Positions 9,828 through 19,088 of a stretch of 64,000 bases of DNA are shown piece by piece. Source of the stretch: Candidatus Sumerlaea chitinivorans. GTDB lineage: Bacteria; Sumerlaeota; Sumerlaeia; Sumerlaeales; Sumerlaeaceae. Every line of letters starts with the position of its first letter. Position 1 is the first letter of the stretch. The stretch is taken from NCBI GenBank assembly GCA_003290465.1, contig CP030759.1, positions 3,100,001-3,164,000 on the forward strand, written 5' to 3'. The translations under genes were made by a program, and so were the position numbers. The notes below the pieces were generated by a model. That model saw only the letters and a list, made by a program, of their open reading frames with translations. It was not told the origin of the DNA and did no database searches.

Positions 9828-10424
9828 ATGATGAACGCAGACCATGTCGAGCATGTTCGCGCGGTTCTTCGCGAAAGTGCCCAAGTCAAGCTTCGCGCTG
9901 CTGAGCTTTGCGCCGAGGAAATCGCGCGCGGGGCCGAGCTGCTTGCTCAAGCCTACGCCGCAAAGAAAAAGGCCATCGTTTTCGGAAACGGAGGAAGTGC
10001 GGCGGATGCCCAACATTTTGTGGCAGAACTTGTCGGCCGCTTCGTCCACAACCGTGCTGCGTTGCCAGCACTTTCCCTAACTGCAAACCCCTCGACGGTG
10101 ACATGTATTGCAAACGATTTTGGTTACGACGAGCTGTTCGCGCGGCAGTTGGATGCGTATGCGGAACCCGGCGACGTCGCGTTGGGCATCTCGACATCGG
10201 GCAAGAGTGAATCCGTTCTGCGAGCGCTCGCGCGAGCTCGTGAACTCGGCTGCGTGACGATTGGACTCACGGGACGCGACGGTGGGGGCATGCCCGCCTT
10301 GTGCGACGTGTGCGTGGTTGTGCCCAGTGATGCGACCGCACGAATTCAAGAAACGCACATCACAATCCTGCATTTGTGGTGCGAGGCAATTGAAGCACGT
10401 TTGTTCGGGCTGATTTCGCGCTAA
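9828..10424 (+). CDS. gmhA: Phosphoheptose isomerase (sedoheptulose-7-phosphate isomerase)
   Basis: A 198-residue SIS-domain enzyme that converts sedoheptulose 7-phosphate to D-glycero-D-manno-heptose 7-phosphate, the first step of ADP-heptose synthesis for lipopolysaccharide or other heptose glycans. The family signature GNGGSAADAQHFVAELVGRF is complete. It is followed by ISTSGKSESVLRAL (phosphate-binding serines), GLTGRDGGGMPALC and RIQETHITILHLWCE near the C-terminus, which carries the Glu and the metal-binding His/Gln positions of GmhA. Length is normal. Two adjacent ATG codons (9828 and 9831) follow an AGGGAG ribosome site, so either could start. No other heptose genes (hldE, gmhB, hldD) are nearby. 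Confidence 0.94.
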   Translation: MMNADHVEHVRAVLRESAQVKLRAAELCAEEIARGAELLAQAYAAKKKAIVFGNGGSAADAQHFVAELVGRFVHNRAALPALSLTANPSTVTCIANDFGYDELFARQLDAYAEPGDVALGISTSGKSESVLRALARARELGCVTIGLTGRDGGGMPALCDVCVVVPSDATARIQETHITILHLWCEAIEARLFGLISR

Positions 10425-10470
10425 TATCCTCACAGCTTCTCAGCGACACGGGATTCAAAGTTCCCACTCT

Positions 10471-10502
10471 AGCGGAAGCTCTTGGCTTTAGGGCTTTCCG
10501 CT
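10471..10502. terminator. Hairpin between convergent gmhA and peptidoglycan-binding gene
   Basis: AGCGGAAG (10471-10478) can pair with CTTTCCGCT-type sequence ending at 10502. The hairpin abuts the stop codon of the minus-strand gene and lies 47 bases after gmhA. There is no strong T-run on either strand. Confidence 0.35.
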
Positions 10503-12721
10503 CAGCGTTTCGCGGTCGTTTTTGAGCGGTTCCCATTTGTTTTGGAAGGGGAGCTCTTGGAGCTGTTCTTTGTCGAGGTGTTTTTATCCGAATCGGGGGA
10601 ACCGCTTTGTGCGAGAGGACCAATTTTCGCCCGTAATGCCTCAGCCGCATCGATGAATTTCTCTTGGCGAGCAAGATCGTTAGGATTGCGTTTTGAGTAC
10701 TCGCATAAGTCTTCCAGTACTTTGATTTCCGATTTGGAGAGTTTCTTGCGCGCCGACTCGTTTCCAAGTACGGACTCGACATATGCTTGCGCGGAGACAA
10801 TCTCGATGCCACGCCGGAAGCCGTCGCCCAGTTTGATGATTCTCTCGTAGCGACCTTTTTCGAAATCCTCTTTCATTGCTTTGAAGCCGGCCTCAACGCG
10901 GGCCACTTGCATTGCGGCAAGCCCTGTTTTGCGCGCGCCCACATTACGTTTGAGCTGCTGATAGGCTTGCTCCACCGCTTCGACTTTCTGCTTCGCCTCT
11001 TCGCGTGGTGTCGGCAGTTGGTTGCTCTTGAGCTCTTGCGCGAGGTCTTTAAGTTTGTCTTCGGGGCTGGGGGTGGGTGTGTTGGTTGTTTGTTCGCGTT
11101 GCAGTTTCTCGGCAAGTAACTGAGCCGCATTGGTATCCTTACCCACACTCTCGATTTGAACTTGAGCTGTCGGCGAAGCAACAGTTACAGGCGCAGATGC
11201 ATAGGTGGAGCCGGCAGCCCCATTTTGCGGCGCGGTTTCGGGGAGGAGCGAGAGCTTGGGAGTCATCTGCTCGTGTGGATTTGGCATTGCCGTGGGGTTG
11301 GCGCTTGCCACTTCGGCTGATACAGGTGCTGGCGTAGCAAGGGGGGCGCCGTCGCTCGCTGCCGAATCTGGGTTTAGCTTAACGACAACCTCTTGAGCAG
11401 ACTCCGGCTGTGCCGGCTGCTCGGCTTTGGCAAGCGTTTGCCCCTTGTCATCGCGCCCAGCAGATGCCACATTCAGTGAGTCAGGCTCTTTCACGGATGG
11501 CGTTTGCCCCTCGGCGGTGTGGGACGCAACCTCCGCGGTCTGAGTGGGTTGGCTCTGCGGTGCGCTTTGGTTGGCCACGTTCGTCGCGTCTGTACCCATT
11601 GCCGGGGTAGCCACCGGAGCGGGGGAGTTCTCTGTCACCGGAGGGGAAACCGCACCCGCCGACGTTTTTGCGGTTCCTGTCGGACTTACTGCTGCAACTG
11701 TTTTTTGCTCTGTCGCGCGTGGCGCGGTGGGTTTCTGCGTCTGCGCTGCAATGGCGGATGGCGGCGTCGGCCCAGTCGCAGGCGACGGCGTGTACCATGC
11801 GAGTGTTCCCTTGAGAGGTGCTTTTTTCAAAACTTTTGACACAGGCGCAACTACGATCAGGTCTTCTTGCGGTGGCGGCGCATTCTTCTTGGAGATCTCG
11901 AAAAGCTTTTCCCACGTAGGCACATCCAGTTTTCCAGTTGGCGAGAGCTTGTGCTTTTTCTGGAAGTTCTTAATTGCCTCAAGCGTTTGTTTGCCGAACT
12001 TGCCGTCGATCTCCCCGTCGTAGACACCGGCAGTGGCGAGGGTTTTTTGCAGGTTCCGAACGGTATCCCGATTGTCAAGCTTTGGCGGCGGACCCGCCTG
12101 CGTACGTGGTTTTCTGCCACGGAGAACGATGAGCTGAGGTTCAGCCAGTGGCGTGGGTTGTGCATTGGTTGCTACGCTCACGGCTGCCACTTTTTCGGCG
12201 GGCTCAGTAGTCGTTGGCCGGGTAGCGGCAAGCTGTTTCTCTCGGACCGCCTCTTCAAGCTTTTGCAAAGTGGTGGCGTCCACCTGTCCTGTGCGGCGCA
12301 GTCCCATTTGCTTTTGGAACTGCTCCAACGCCAGTTCGGTGCGCTGACCGAGCTTTCCGTCCACAGGACCAACCTTGAAGCCAAGTTCGGCAAGTAGTTT
12401 CTGCGCCTGCTCCACCTCTTGCCGATAAGGAATCTCCGGCTTTGGTGTCGGAGTTGGAGTGGGCGTTGGGGTGGGTGCCGCTGGGGTTAAATTGGCTGCC
12501 ACACTGCCCGGAATGGGTAAATTTGCGACCGGACGAGGAAAAGGAACGGTAGCGGGCGTTTTCGCAGGACTTTCCACCTCTTCTCTCGCCGACGCCACGG
12601 GCTGGGATGCCGGCTTGGGATCAGGAGAAATTGGTGTCGTCGCCAACTTAACCAGCGTGACGCTGATGAATCCTACCGCAGCCAAGACACCAACAACCAA
12701 CAACCACCGAATCAGCTTCAT
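10502..12721 (-). CDS. Membrane-anchored protein with two PG_binding_1 domains and long low-complexity linkers
   Basis: A 739-residue protein. Residues 3-27 form one N-terminal transmembrane or signal-anchor segment (LIRWLLVVGVLAAVGFISV). A Pro/Thr-rich spacer leads to two PG_binding_1 modules. The first (about 98-160) has the core ELGFKVGPVDGKLGQRTELA, and the second (about 218-278) has AGVYDGEIDGKFGKQTLEAI; both keep the Asp-Gly-x-x-Gly turn. Residues 290-530 are Ala/Pro/Thr-rich, 530-700 are helical and charged, and the tail is Ser/Lys-rich. The arrangement suggests an anchored periplasmic scaffold that touches peptidoglycan; no enzyme domain is visible. It converges with gmhA. Confidence 0.82.
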   Translation of the reverse strand: MKLIRWLLVVGVLAAVGFISVTLVKLATTPISPDPKPASQPVASAREEVESPAKTPATVPFPRPVANLPIPGSVAANLTPAAPTPTPTPTPTPKPEIPYRQEVEQAQKLLAELGFKVGPVDGKLGQRTELALEQFQKQMGLRRTGQVDATTLQKLEEAVREKQLAATRPTTTEPAEKVAAVSVATNAQPTPLAEPQLIVLRGRKPRTQAGPPPKLDNRDTVRNLQKTLATAGVYDGEIDGKFGKQTLEAIKNFQKKHKLSPTGKLDVPTWEKLFEISKKNAPPPQEDLIVVAPVSKVLKKAPLKGTLAWYTPSPATGPTPPSAIAAQTQKPTAPRATEQKTVAAVSPTGTAKTSAGAVSPPVTENSPAPVATPAMGTDATNVANQSAPQSQPTQTAEVASHTAEGQTPSVKEPDSLNVASAGRDDKGQTLAKAEQPAQPESAQEVVVKLNPDSAASDGAPLATPAPVSAEVASANPTAMPNPHEQMTPKLSLLPETAPQNGAAGSTYASAPVTVASPTAQVQIESVGKDTNAAQLLAEKLQREQTTNTPTPSPEDKLKDLAQELKSNQLPTPREEAKQKVEAVEQAYQQLKRNVGARKTGLAAMQVARVEAGFKAMKEDFEKGRYERIIKLGDGFRRGIEIVSAQAYVESVLGNESARKKLSKSEIKVLEDLCEYSKRNPNDLARQEKFIDAAEALRAKIGPLAQSGSPDSDKNTSTKNSSKSSPSKTNGNRSKTTAKR

Positions 12722-12993
12722 TCCGCCACTTCCTTCGCCAAAAGAGTCCGACTCTGACTCCTATCAACACGAAATTGTCGAATAAATGAGAACATTTTTC
12801 CGCGCAAGAACTTTCGCGGGAAATTTTTCCGCATGAGCAAAGAGTGCATCGTTTACCTAAGGTGAAGAGCTCTGGTTTTGGAAAACAGCGGTCACAACAT
12901 CTGCGCACAAAGGGTGGCCGCTGCTCAAGAGCACACACCTGCTTTCCACTTTGAGCCCATGCCCACTTTCGCAGTATGCCGTGAGCGCAATAG

Positions 12994-14256
12994 TTATTCT
13001 TCTCTGCAGAACGGCAGGAGAACGGTAAACGTAGTTCCAACGCCAACCTCGGATTGAACCAAGATTTTTCCGCCGTGTTCGCGTATGACTTTGCGCGCAG
13101 CCGGTAGCCCGATTCCAGTGCCCTTTGTCCCCTTTGTACTGAAAAACAATTCCCACATCACCTTCTGTTGCTCTTCGGGAATGCCGGGGCCGTTGTCCGC
13201 AATTTCAAGCACCAACCATTCAGAGGCTTTGGCTGCATCCGGCGGCGCAAGAGGCAGTTGTTTTGCTGGTTGGCGAGCCGCTCGGAAACTCACTCGGGGT
13301 TGCTCACCGCTCGGATAGGGCTTGGTCGCACAAGCTTCGATCGCATTGAGAGCGAGATTCAGCATGGCCCGAGAAAGCTGATCCTTATCGCCCCAGAATT
13401 CGAGGTCGCTGGGTGCCTCAAGGATAAGCTCAATTCCTTGCTCTCGGGCGCGATGGCTGAGGATGTCCCCAAGATACGAGGCGAGTTCCGAAACCAGAAA
13501 CATTTGCCGAAGGGGCTGGCGCTCTTTCGCGCAGTCGAGCAGATCCAACACAAGATTCGACATAAGCATCACGTTGCGACGCAGCAGCTCAAAGTGCTGG
13601 CGGGCTTGCGCGATGTCATCCTGTTCCAAAGCAATTCTTAGAATTCCCAATCCCCCGTGAACTGCGGTCAGGACATTTTTCATGCAATGAGCGATGGAGG
13701 TCATCACCTGACCAATGGTCGCGAGGCGCTCCTGCTGAGCAATCTGCTCCTGCAACTGATGATTAGAAATCACCATTGCTGCCTGTGCAGCCAGCATGCG
13801 AGCTGTCGCAAGATGGCGCTCGTCAAAGGGCTGACGATCAGGACGCGTGCGGTTGAGATTCAAGGTGCCAATTGCTTTGCCTTGCACGACCAAAGGAGCA
13901 CAGAGCGCCGACAGGATACGGCGCGGACGCAGCGGTGTGGGCAACTCGTCGCGCTGGGGATGCTCCCCGTTCACGATGACTGCGGCCATTTCGCGCATGA
14001 CGCGCTCACTCAACGAACCTTTCCATGGTACATAGCCACGCGCGCGGATTTCTTCGGGAAGGCCACGGCTCGCCAGCATTTTGAGTGTCGGATCCTCCTC
14101 CCCAATGCGCAAGAGCAACGAGCCTTCGTCCGCGTCCAGCTCGCGCAGCGCCACCGCAAGGATGCAGTCAAGCATCTCCTCAAATCGCAGCGCACACGTC
14201 AAGCTGTGGAATATATCTTGGAAGGAAAACTTGGTGGCCCGTAAATCCCCACTCAC
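12994..14256 (-). CDS. GAF-domain sensor histidine kinase, cytoplasmic, orphan
   Basis: A 420-residue protein starting at a GTG with GGGAGG seven bases upstream. There is no transmembrane segment, so sensing is cytoplasmic. A GAF domain covers about 20-165 (LCAPLVVQGKAIGTLNLNR). The dimerization helix carries the phospho-acceptor His190 in TSIAHCMKNVLTAVHGG. The ATPase domain has the N box NLALNAIEA (Asn304), the G1 box DNGPGIPEE (Asp354), the F box ELFFSTK and the G2 box GTGIGLPAARKVI (about 379-390). All catalytic boxes are present. No response regulator lies beside it, so the partner must be elsewhere. Its leader can fold over the ribosome site (see 14267-14283). Confidence 0.93.
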   Translation of the reverse strand: MSGDLRATKFSFQDIFHSLTCALRFEEMLDCILAVALRELDADEGSLLLRIGEEDPTLKMLASRGLPEEIRARGYVPWKGSLSERVMREMAAVIVNGEHPQRDELPTPLRPRRILSALCAPLVVQGKAIGTLNLNRTRPDRQPFDERHLATARMLAAQAAMVISNHQLQEQIAQQERLATIGQVMTSIAHCMKNVLTAVHGGLGILRIALEQDDIAQARQHFELLRRNVMLMSNLVLDLLDCAKERQPLRQMFLVSELASYLGDILSHRAREQGIELILEAPSDLEFWGDKDQLSRAMLNLALNAIEACATKPYPSGEQPRVSFRAARQPAKQLPLAPPDAAKASEWLVLEIADNGPGIPEEQQKVMWELFFSTKGTKGTGIGLPAARKVIREHGGKILVQSEVGVGTTFTVLLPFCREE

Positions 14257-14266
14257 ATTCTCACCT

Positions 14267-14283
14267 CCCGACGAACGGTCGGG
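14267..14283 (-). promoter_or_regulatory. Leader hairpin overlapping the Shine-Dalgarno of the histidine kinase gene
   Basis: In the minus-strand transcript CCCGAC, a five-base loop and GTCGGG form a six-base-pair stem whose 3' arm supplies the first Gs of the GGGAGG ribosome site. Folding would partly hide the site. The stem is short, so chance is possible. Confidence 0.35.
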
Positions 14284-15359
14284 GTCGCTTACATAAAATG
14301 ACTGGCTAATGAACGATTAAAGCTCACACCCAACCTACACGACACCGACGCCCATTGCTCTGCAGGCATATTTCTATATCAGGGTGGCCACACAACTGCC
14401 CGATAACGCAAGAAATGTTTGTCGCGATTCGTCACGCTGGACACGATGGCGAAGGCAGAATGTGGAGAGCTTTATCCTTGCGAGTTCTCGGCGCGAAGGA
14501 GCGGACGGTTCCCCGCTATTGGTGCCGTTGCGCAAACCCAAGAAAAGATGTCCCATGGTCAGCTACGGTGCATGTGAAGTATGAAGGGATCATTAGGGAA
14601 GAATTGGGAGCGATTCGAGAGGAGCATCATACTCAACGCCATTGCCCCTTCATTGAAGTGGTCACTGCGGTTCTCGAGGGATGCGGTGTTTGGAAAGCCA
14701 CAGCAGAGTGGGCAACCACTTGTCGCCGGTTTGGGGCGCCATGCTTGACTCCTCGTCGCACCTCCCGCGCTGTGCCCCCCTTCCCTGGCTTTTAAAATTG
14801 CCCCACTTGCCGTTGTTATTGCGAATTTACGTAAGCTTTCTCTTTGGGGGGCGAACACTAATGGAGAAATCGGGCTTCCTGAATTGGTAGCCTATGCGAT
14901 GATCATTCTCCCATGAGGCCATGCTTCCAACCACTTGGGTGCTGTCCGAGCATATGAAACGAGTCGAAAGAAAGAACCCCAAACCACGCCGGAGAGTTTG
15001 CTCGCACGTCCTGACGTGAGGAATGCGGTTCCCACAGGAGGTCGAACTAATTTTCTTCTGGGAGAATGAGATGCATTTTCATCTTGACACAAAATGCCCC
15101 CTCGATTAACAACGATATTAAATTTATATGATGTTGAAGAAGTGTATTAATGGGTATTTGAGTTGGTCTGAGCACATAAGCGTTCTTTCTCCACCGATGC
15201 TCTTGAAAGGGGGTGGTGACGAGCGGTTTGAGGTTTCGCCAACCCGTTCGCTCAACGACATCGAGCAAACAACGCCAAATTCCGATTCGGGTGCGGGGAA
15301 GTGTGATCTCAGGTTACATCGCCTCGCGATCCAGCATACCTCAAAAGGGAGGCAGAACT
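14284..15359. other. Long intergenic region, about 1.1 kb, no convincing gene
   Basis: Open frames here (for example 14355-14795 plus and 14559-14858 minus) are rich in Cys, Trp, His and Arg, lack ribosome sites and match no family I know, so I treat them as chance. CACGTC and GACGTG at 15005-15018 form a small inverted repeat. TTGACA at 15084-15089 with a weak -10 (TAACAA, 17-base spacing) could be the promoter for the repeat protein at 15360, leaving a leader of about 240 bases. GGGAGG precedes the ATG at 15360. I see no RNA gene. Confidence 0.45.
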
Positions 15360-17432
15360 ATGTTGCGTAAGAGTCTACTTATCACAGTACTCTGCGCGCT
15401 AAACTACGCAACTTTTGCTGGCGGCTTTAGCTACGAAAAGTCCATTGACGTCTCGGCCGTGGTGCCCTCCGGTGCTCAGCTGAAGGCAATAGCGGCCGAT
15501 AGCTTGGGCAACGTGTATTTCACAACTTTCCAGTCATCCAGCAACTATATTTACAAAATTACAGACCCGGCTGGCTCCGCGTCAGTTGCTGTGTTCAACC
15601 AGGATGGGGCCTTTTTCAACACCGATGCCGCATGCCTTGCGGTTGATACCTCCGGAAATGTCTACTTGTCCGGGTACAGCGCTACGGATGGTAGCGATGC
15701 GTTCATTCGCAAGTACCGCAGCGATGGAACGCTTGATCCGACCTTCGGCAATAATGGGGTGGTTTCGCCCGTAGTGATCGGAGGGGCGAACGTCCGTCCG
15801 CGCGCGCTTGCGTACGTGCCGAGCGCCAATGTCTTGCTCGTGAGCATCTTTGGCTCGCCTTACACGCTTGGGACAATTGACTGCGCAACGGGTGCTGGCA
15901 GCGCTACCACGATCCAAACCAAAGGTGACCAAGATGACAAGGCATCCACAGCATTTGGAAACGACATCTTCATGGGAGTTGCGTATGACCCAGTAGCGCA
16001 GGCCATTTACGGAAACGCGCAATGTGACCTCATGAAGGTCACCGCCAGCGGAACGCCAGACCTTGGCAATCTGTCGAGTTTTGACACCTTCCAAGCGCTC
16101 ACGCTTCACGGCCGACAGAACTACTCAACCCATGGTTTGGCGTTCGATCCGACGACGCGGTTGGTCGCATACACGGCAATGCGGTGCTCCGACACCAGCT
16201 CCGGTCAAATGTTAGGTGTGTACGATCTGAATACCGCCACCGAGATTTTGGTTGGAGCTGCGCCCGGCAAGCCCGGATTTATCAACGGTGGTGGAGCTCC
16301 CGCATTTGTGCGCTCGGGCTCGACGCTCTATCTCGCGGCGCTCTCCGCTCTCGACCGGAAGGTGCACCTCTACCGCTATTCGCCGCCCATGCCAGCTCCG
16401 AAGTGGGAATGGGTTACGACGGTGGATGTGAGCAGCGCCATTCCGACTGGTGGTAAGATCAAATCGCTAGCGGCAGATGCCAATGGCAATCTCTACTTTA
16501 CGACTTTCTACGGAACTGGAAACATCCATTATATCAAGAAAGTGGCAAACCCGCTTGGAACGCCGGTGATTACCCAGTTCAATTCTGACGAGGCCTACGC
16601 GTCCAACAGCGGTGCTGACGTCACGGTGGATAATGACGGCAACGTGTATCTCTGCTATCAGGGAGCCGATGGTGCTTCCAGTTGGATCAAGAAGTACGAC
16701 TCAAGCGGGAACCTTGTGACGTCGTTTGGCACGAACGGAAAACTCCAACCGGTTGTCATTGGCGGTGTTCAGGTTCGGCCCCGGACCATTTCCTACACGC
16801 CAGCCGAAGGGGGACGCTTGATTGTCACCGCTTTCAGCGCGGCCCCGTATTACATGGGGACAATCCTTGCCTCCACCGGTGCGGATGGCGGACCGATGCG
16901 CACGATGCTTGGCGATAGCAACGATGACGGTGTCGTCGCCGAAAATGAACTCTGGATGGGAACCGCCTACGTCGCTTCGCAGAACGCGATCTACGGAAAC
17001 GCTATGGGCGACCTTCTGAAGTTCACGGGCACGGCGGCAACGCTGTCCAACATGACCACGTTTGATACACTTGTGGCCGTCTCGTTGCATCGGCGACTCT
17101 TCACGGATAACATCAACCTCAAAGCGGATCCGCTCGGCCGCTGGCTTGCCTACACTGCCATTCGCGATAGCTACCTCAGTGCAGGCAGCGCCGACGATCG
17201 CATGCTCATCGGTGTTTATGATCTCGCAACGGGTGAAGAGGAGCTGGTCGGAAGTTATGCGAACGCACTGACCAGCCCACCCTACCTTGGCTACATCAAA
17301 TACGGCGGAAACCCGGCGTTCTTCCAGTCGGGTGGGCAGGACTACTTAGCAGTGACAAGCCATTACACCAACGCCATCGAGATTTTCCGTTACAATCCGC
17401 AAGCTGGCGTGGATGCTTGGTCACTCTACTAA
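15360..17432 (+). CDS. Exported two-fold repeat protein, probably beta-propeller
   Basis: A 690-residue protein. The start at 15360 is chosen for its GGGAGGC ribosome site and the signal peptide that follows (MLRKSLLITVLCALNYATFA). The mature protein is an internal duplication. About 22-340 and 345-690 align along their length: IAADSLGNVYFTTF matches LAADANGNLYFTTF, FGNNGVVSPVVIGG matches FGTNGKLQPVVIGG, YTLGTI matches YMGTI, and NAQCDLMK matches NAMGDLLK. Short GNVY/GNLY strands point to NHL- or SBBP-like propeller blades. No catalytic motif or membrane anchor is visible. A secreted binding or structural role is plausible, but the function is unknown. The gene is followed by a strong terminator and forms a single-gene unit. 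Confidence 0.85.
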   Translation: MLRKSLLITVLCALNYATFAGGFSYEKSIDVSAVVPSGAQLKAIAADSLGNVYFTTFQSSSNYIYKITDPAGSASVAVFNQDGAFFNTDAACLAVDTSGNVYLSGYSATDGSDAFIRKYRSDGTLDPTFGNNGVVSPVVIGGANVRPRALAYVPSANVLLVSIFGSPYTLGTIDCATGAGSATTIQTKGDQDDKASTAFGNDIFMGVAYDPVAQAIYGNAQCDLMKVTASGTPDLGNLSSFDTFQALTLHGRQNYSTHGLAFDPTTRLVAYTAMRCSDTSSGQMLGVYDLNTATEILVGAAPGKPGFINGGGAPAFVRSGSTLYLAALSALDRKVHLYRYSPPMPAPKWEWVTTVDVSSAIPTGGKIKSLAADANGNLYFTTFYGTGNIHYIKKVANPLGTPVITQFNSDEAYASNSGADVTVDNDGNVYLCYQGADGASSWIKKYDSSGNLVTSFGTNGKLQPVVIGGVQVRPRTISYTPAEGGRLIVTAFSAAPYYMGTILASTGADGGPMRTMLGDSNDDGVVAENELWMGTAYVASQNAIYGNAMGDLLKFTGTAATLSNMTTFDTLVAVSLHRRLFTDNINLKADPLGRWLAYTAIRDSYLSAGSADDRMLIGVYDLATGEEELVGSYANALTSPPYLGYIKYGGNPAFFQSGGQDYLAVTSHYTNAIEIFRYNPQAGVDAWSLY

Positions 17433-17491
17433 CCCCAACCGGCGGGGAATCTGCGGATCCTGAAGATCGAGAACCCCACTGCGGATGAAGA

Positions 17492-17527
17492 GCGGCGGGA
17501 AGCTGATCCCGGCTTCCCGCCGCATTT
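17492..17527 (+). terminator. Intrinsic terminator after the repeat-protein gene
   Basis: GCGGCGGGAAGC (17492-17503) pairs perfectly with GCTTCCCGCCGC (17512-17523) around an eight-base loop, a 12-bp GC-rich stem, followed by ATTTC. The T-run is short but the stem is strong. It lies 60 bases after the stop at 17432. Confidence 0.75.
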
Positions 17528-17700
17528 CTATACTTACGAGATTTCGCGTCACCGCCAAGGCGATTTGCTGGCTCACAACACGCACCGAAGCGTGCCCTAG
17601 GATGGGAGAGGAGCGACGCGTCTGCACTTTGCCACTCAAAACAGGGGGAAGCACGACAATTTCTCGCGGGGACTTTTGGAGACGCACAGAAACGCCGCCG

Positions 17701-17737
17701 AAAAAATGCCCCCGGGGACTTGAAGGTACCCCGGGGG
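17701..17737 (-). terminator. Intrinsic terminator of the first pseudopilin gene
   Basis: Read on the minus strand, CCCCCGGGG (17737-17729) and CCCCGGGGG (17717-17709) form a nine-base-pair stem followed by CA and six Ts (17706-17701). It lies 33 bases past the pseudopilin stop, a textbook Rho-independent terminator. Confidence 0.9.
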
Positions 17738-17769
17738 TGTGTGGGAGGGGTAATGGAGCCGTCCAACTC

Positions 17770-18363
17770 TTATGAACGAGGATTCCCGCCCGGTCCAAGT
17801 CTCGCAATATCTCCGGTGCTCACTGTCCCATTGGTCGGATCGTACGGGATGGGCCACTGCGCGGTTTGATCGGGCCCAAGCGAGGTTAGGATCCAAGCGG
17901 TCGGCGCATCGTACCACGGGCATGTTCCCGGGTAGGAGCTATCGCGGTTGGGGTTCAGCATTCGCCCATAGCGTTCGAGCCAGTTGTAGTACCAGTATAG
18001 GCCGGGGGCCCACTGGGGTTTGGATTTAAATGGATCGAGAGGAATCGTCGAGATGTAAGACACTGGTGTTGTCAGGTGGGCCTCGGCCATCATCACGCGT
18101 ACTGACTCATTGTAAGGAACGGGGGCTAACGGTGGGTAGAGGTGCTCGGGCGGATACTTGTTGTTGTTATCCACCGCATAGGCCTCCAACGCCGACGCAA
18201 GGGATCGCATATCCGATTTCACCCGAGCCACTTTGCTGCGTGTTTGGGCCTCCAAAAAGTTTGGGACAGCGATAGCGGCCAAGATTGCAATGATTGCAAC
18301 CACGATGAGTAACTCGATCAGGGTAAAGCCACGGGACATTTTCGTCGTTCGCGGGTACTGCAT
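17770..18363 (-). CDS. Solitary type II/IV pseudopilin (GspG-like N-terminus)
   Basis: A 197-residue protein with a prepilin leader cleaved after Gly12 (MQYPRTTKMSRG), then FTLIELLIVVAIIAILAAIA with the conserved Glu at +5 (residue 17). The stretch NFLEAQTRSKVARVKSDMRS is the helix of major-pseudopilin-like proteins. The C-terminal part is Tyr/Trp/Pro-rich and ends PYDPTNGTVSTGDI. AAGGAGG lies 13 bases before the ATG at 18363; a second ATG nine codons in (18339) has no such site. No secretion ATPase, secretin or prepilin peptidase is adjacent, so it depends on machinery elsewhere. The second pseudopilin at 31123-31857 shares both its N-terminus and the YDPTNGTVS motif. Confidence 0.93.
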   Translation of the reverse strand: MQYPRTTKMSRGFTLIELLIVVAIIAILAAIAVPNFLEAQTRSKVARVKSDMRSLASALEAYAVDNNNKYPPEHLYPPLAPVPYNESVRVMMAEAHLTTPVSYISTIPLDPFKSKPQWAPGLYWYYNWLERYGRMLNPNRDSSYPGTCPWYDAPTAWILTSLGPDQTAQWPIPYDPTNGTVSTGDIARLGPGGNPRS

Positions 18364-18981
18364 TTGTACGTTTCCACCTCCTTTCTCTTACGTCTCTTCA
18401 GCACCTCTTTTCCTGCGTGCAGTGAAATCACTGGTCCCACTTGCGCCCCAATTTCGCCGAATTCTTCAGTGGGTACCCCTAAGAATAGTTTTCGACGAAT
18501 TGCAGAACGTTAGAGATCCACATCTGTTTTGAGAGAAAATCAGCTAATAACCAACTCTAAAATCAAGAGTAAAATTTATCGATGTATTAACGCTTGGCTT
18601 TTTGGGGCTGTTTGGTAACGGGAGACTTCTGCGTTATCACATTTTCCGTTCATCGATGAGATTTTTATCGCGTCGCGGAGGCTCGAATTGAGTTGAGGAG
18701 TGCGCCAAGCTTTAGAGAAATGCCAGGCAAAGGGATCTGCCCACGAGCACTTTCGTGGGGGACAAATCAAATTCGTCTTACTAAAAACAATCGCGAATTG
18801 TCTGTCATTTTGAAAAATCGATAGGCTTCTCTTGGGTCCCCAGTAAAATCTGTTGACGGAGGAGTTTATGGCTTCAGCGCGGTGACATTCGCTCTGAGCA
18901 AATAGGCGAGGTCAAATTCTTAAATCACGGGGCGTTATTGCGGCAGGGTAACGTGTTGTTCTGCCAGCAGCCACATAGAAG
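18364..18981. other. Intergenic region, about 0.6 kb, upstream of the pseudopilin
   Basis: AT-rich and without a gene-sized open frame. It must hold the pseudopilin promoter on the minus strand, but I cannot place one with confidence. On the plus strand GGAGGAG (18858-18864) precedes ATGGCTTCAGCGCGGTGA (18868-18885), a five-codon frame that is probably chance or a decayed gene start. Confidence 0.45.
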
Positions 18982-19013
18982 AAAATCCCCCTCCGTCTCG
19001 GTTACGGAGGGGG
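18982..19013 (-). terminator. Intrinsic terminator of the GH4 gene
   Basis: CCCCCTCCGT (18987-18996) and ACGGAGGGGG (19004-19013) form a perfect 10-bp stem with a seven-base loop. On the minus strand it is followed by ATTTTC and lies about 75 bases after the GH4 stop. Confidence 0.85.
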
Positions 19014-19088
19014 CACTCTTTGAGAGAAGTTGTGCTCGTTCAGGAGGCTCTTGTGTGTTGTTTGTCAGTCTCCCGTTCCAACGCCCTT

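Noticed and set aside
14355-14795. A 146-codon plus-strand frame in the 1.1 kb gap
   Set aside because: No ribosome site, excess of Cys, Trp and His, no recognisable fold; likely chance.
18868-18885. A five-codon frame behind a strong GGAGGAG site
   Set aside because: No regulated gene follows on the plus strand, so an attenuator leader peptide has no target; probably chance.
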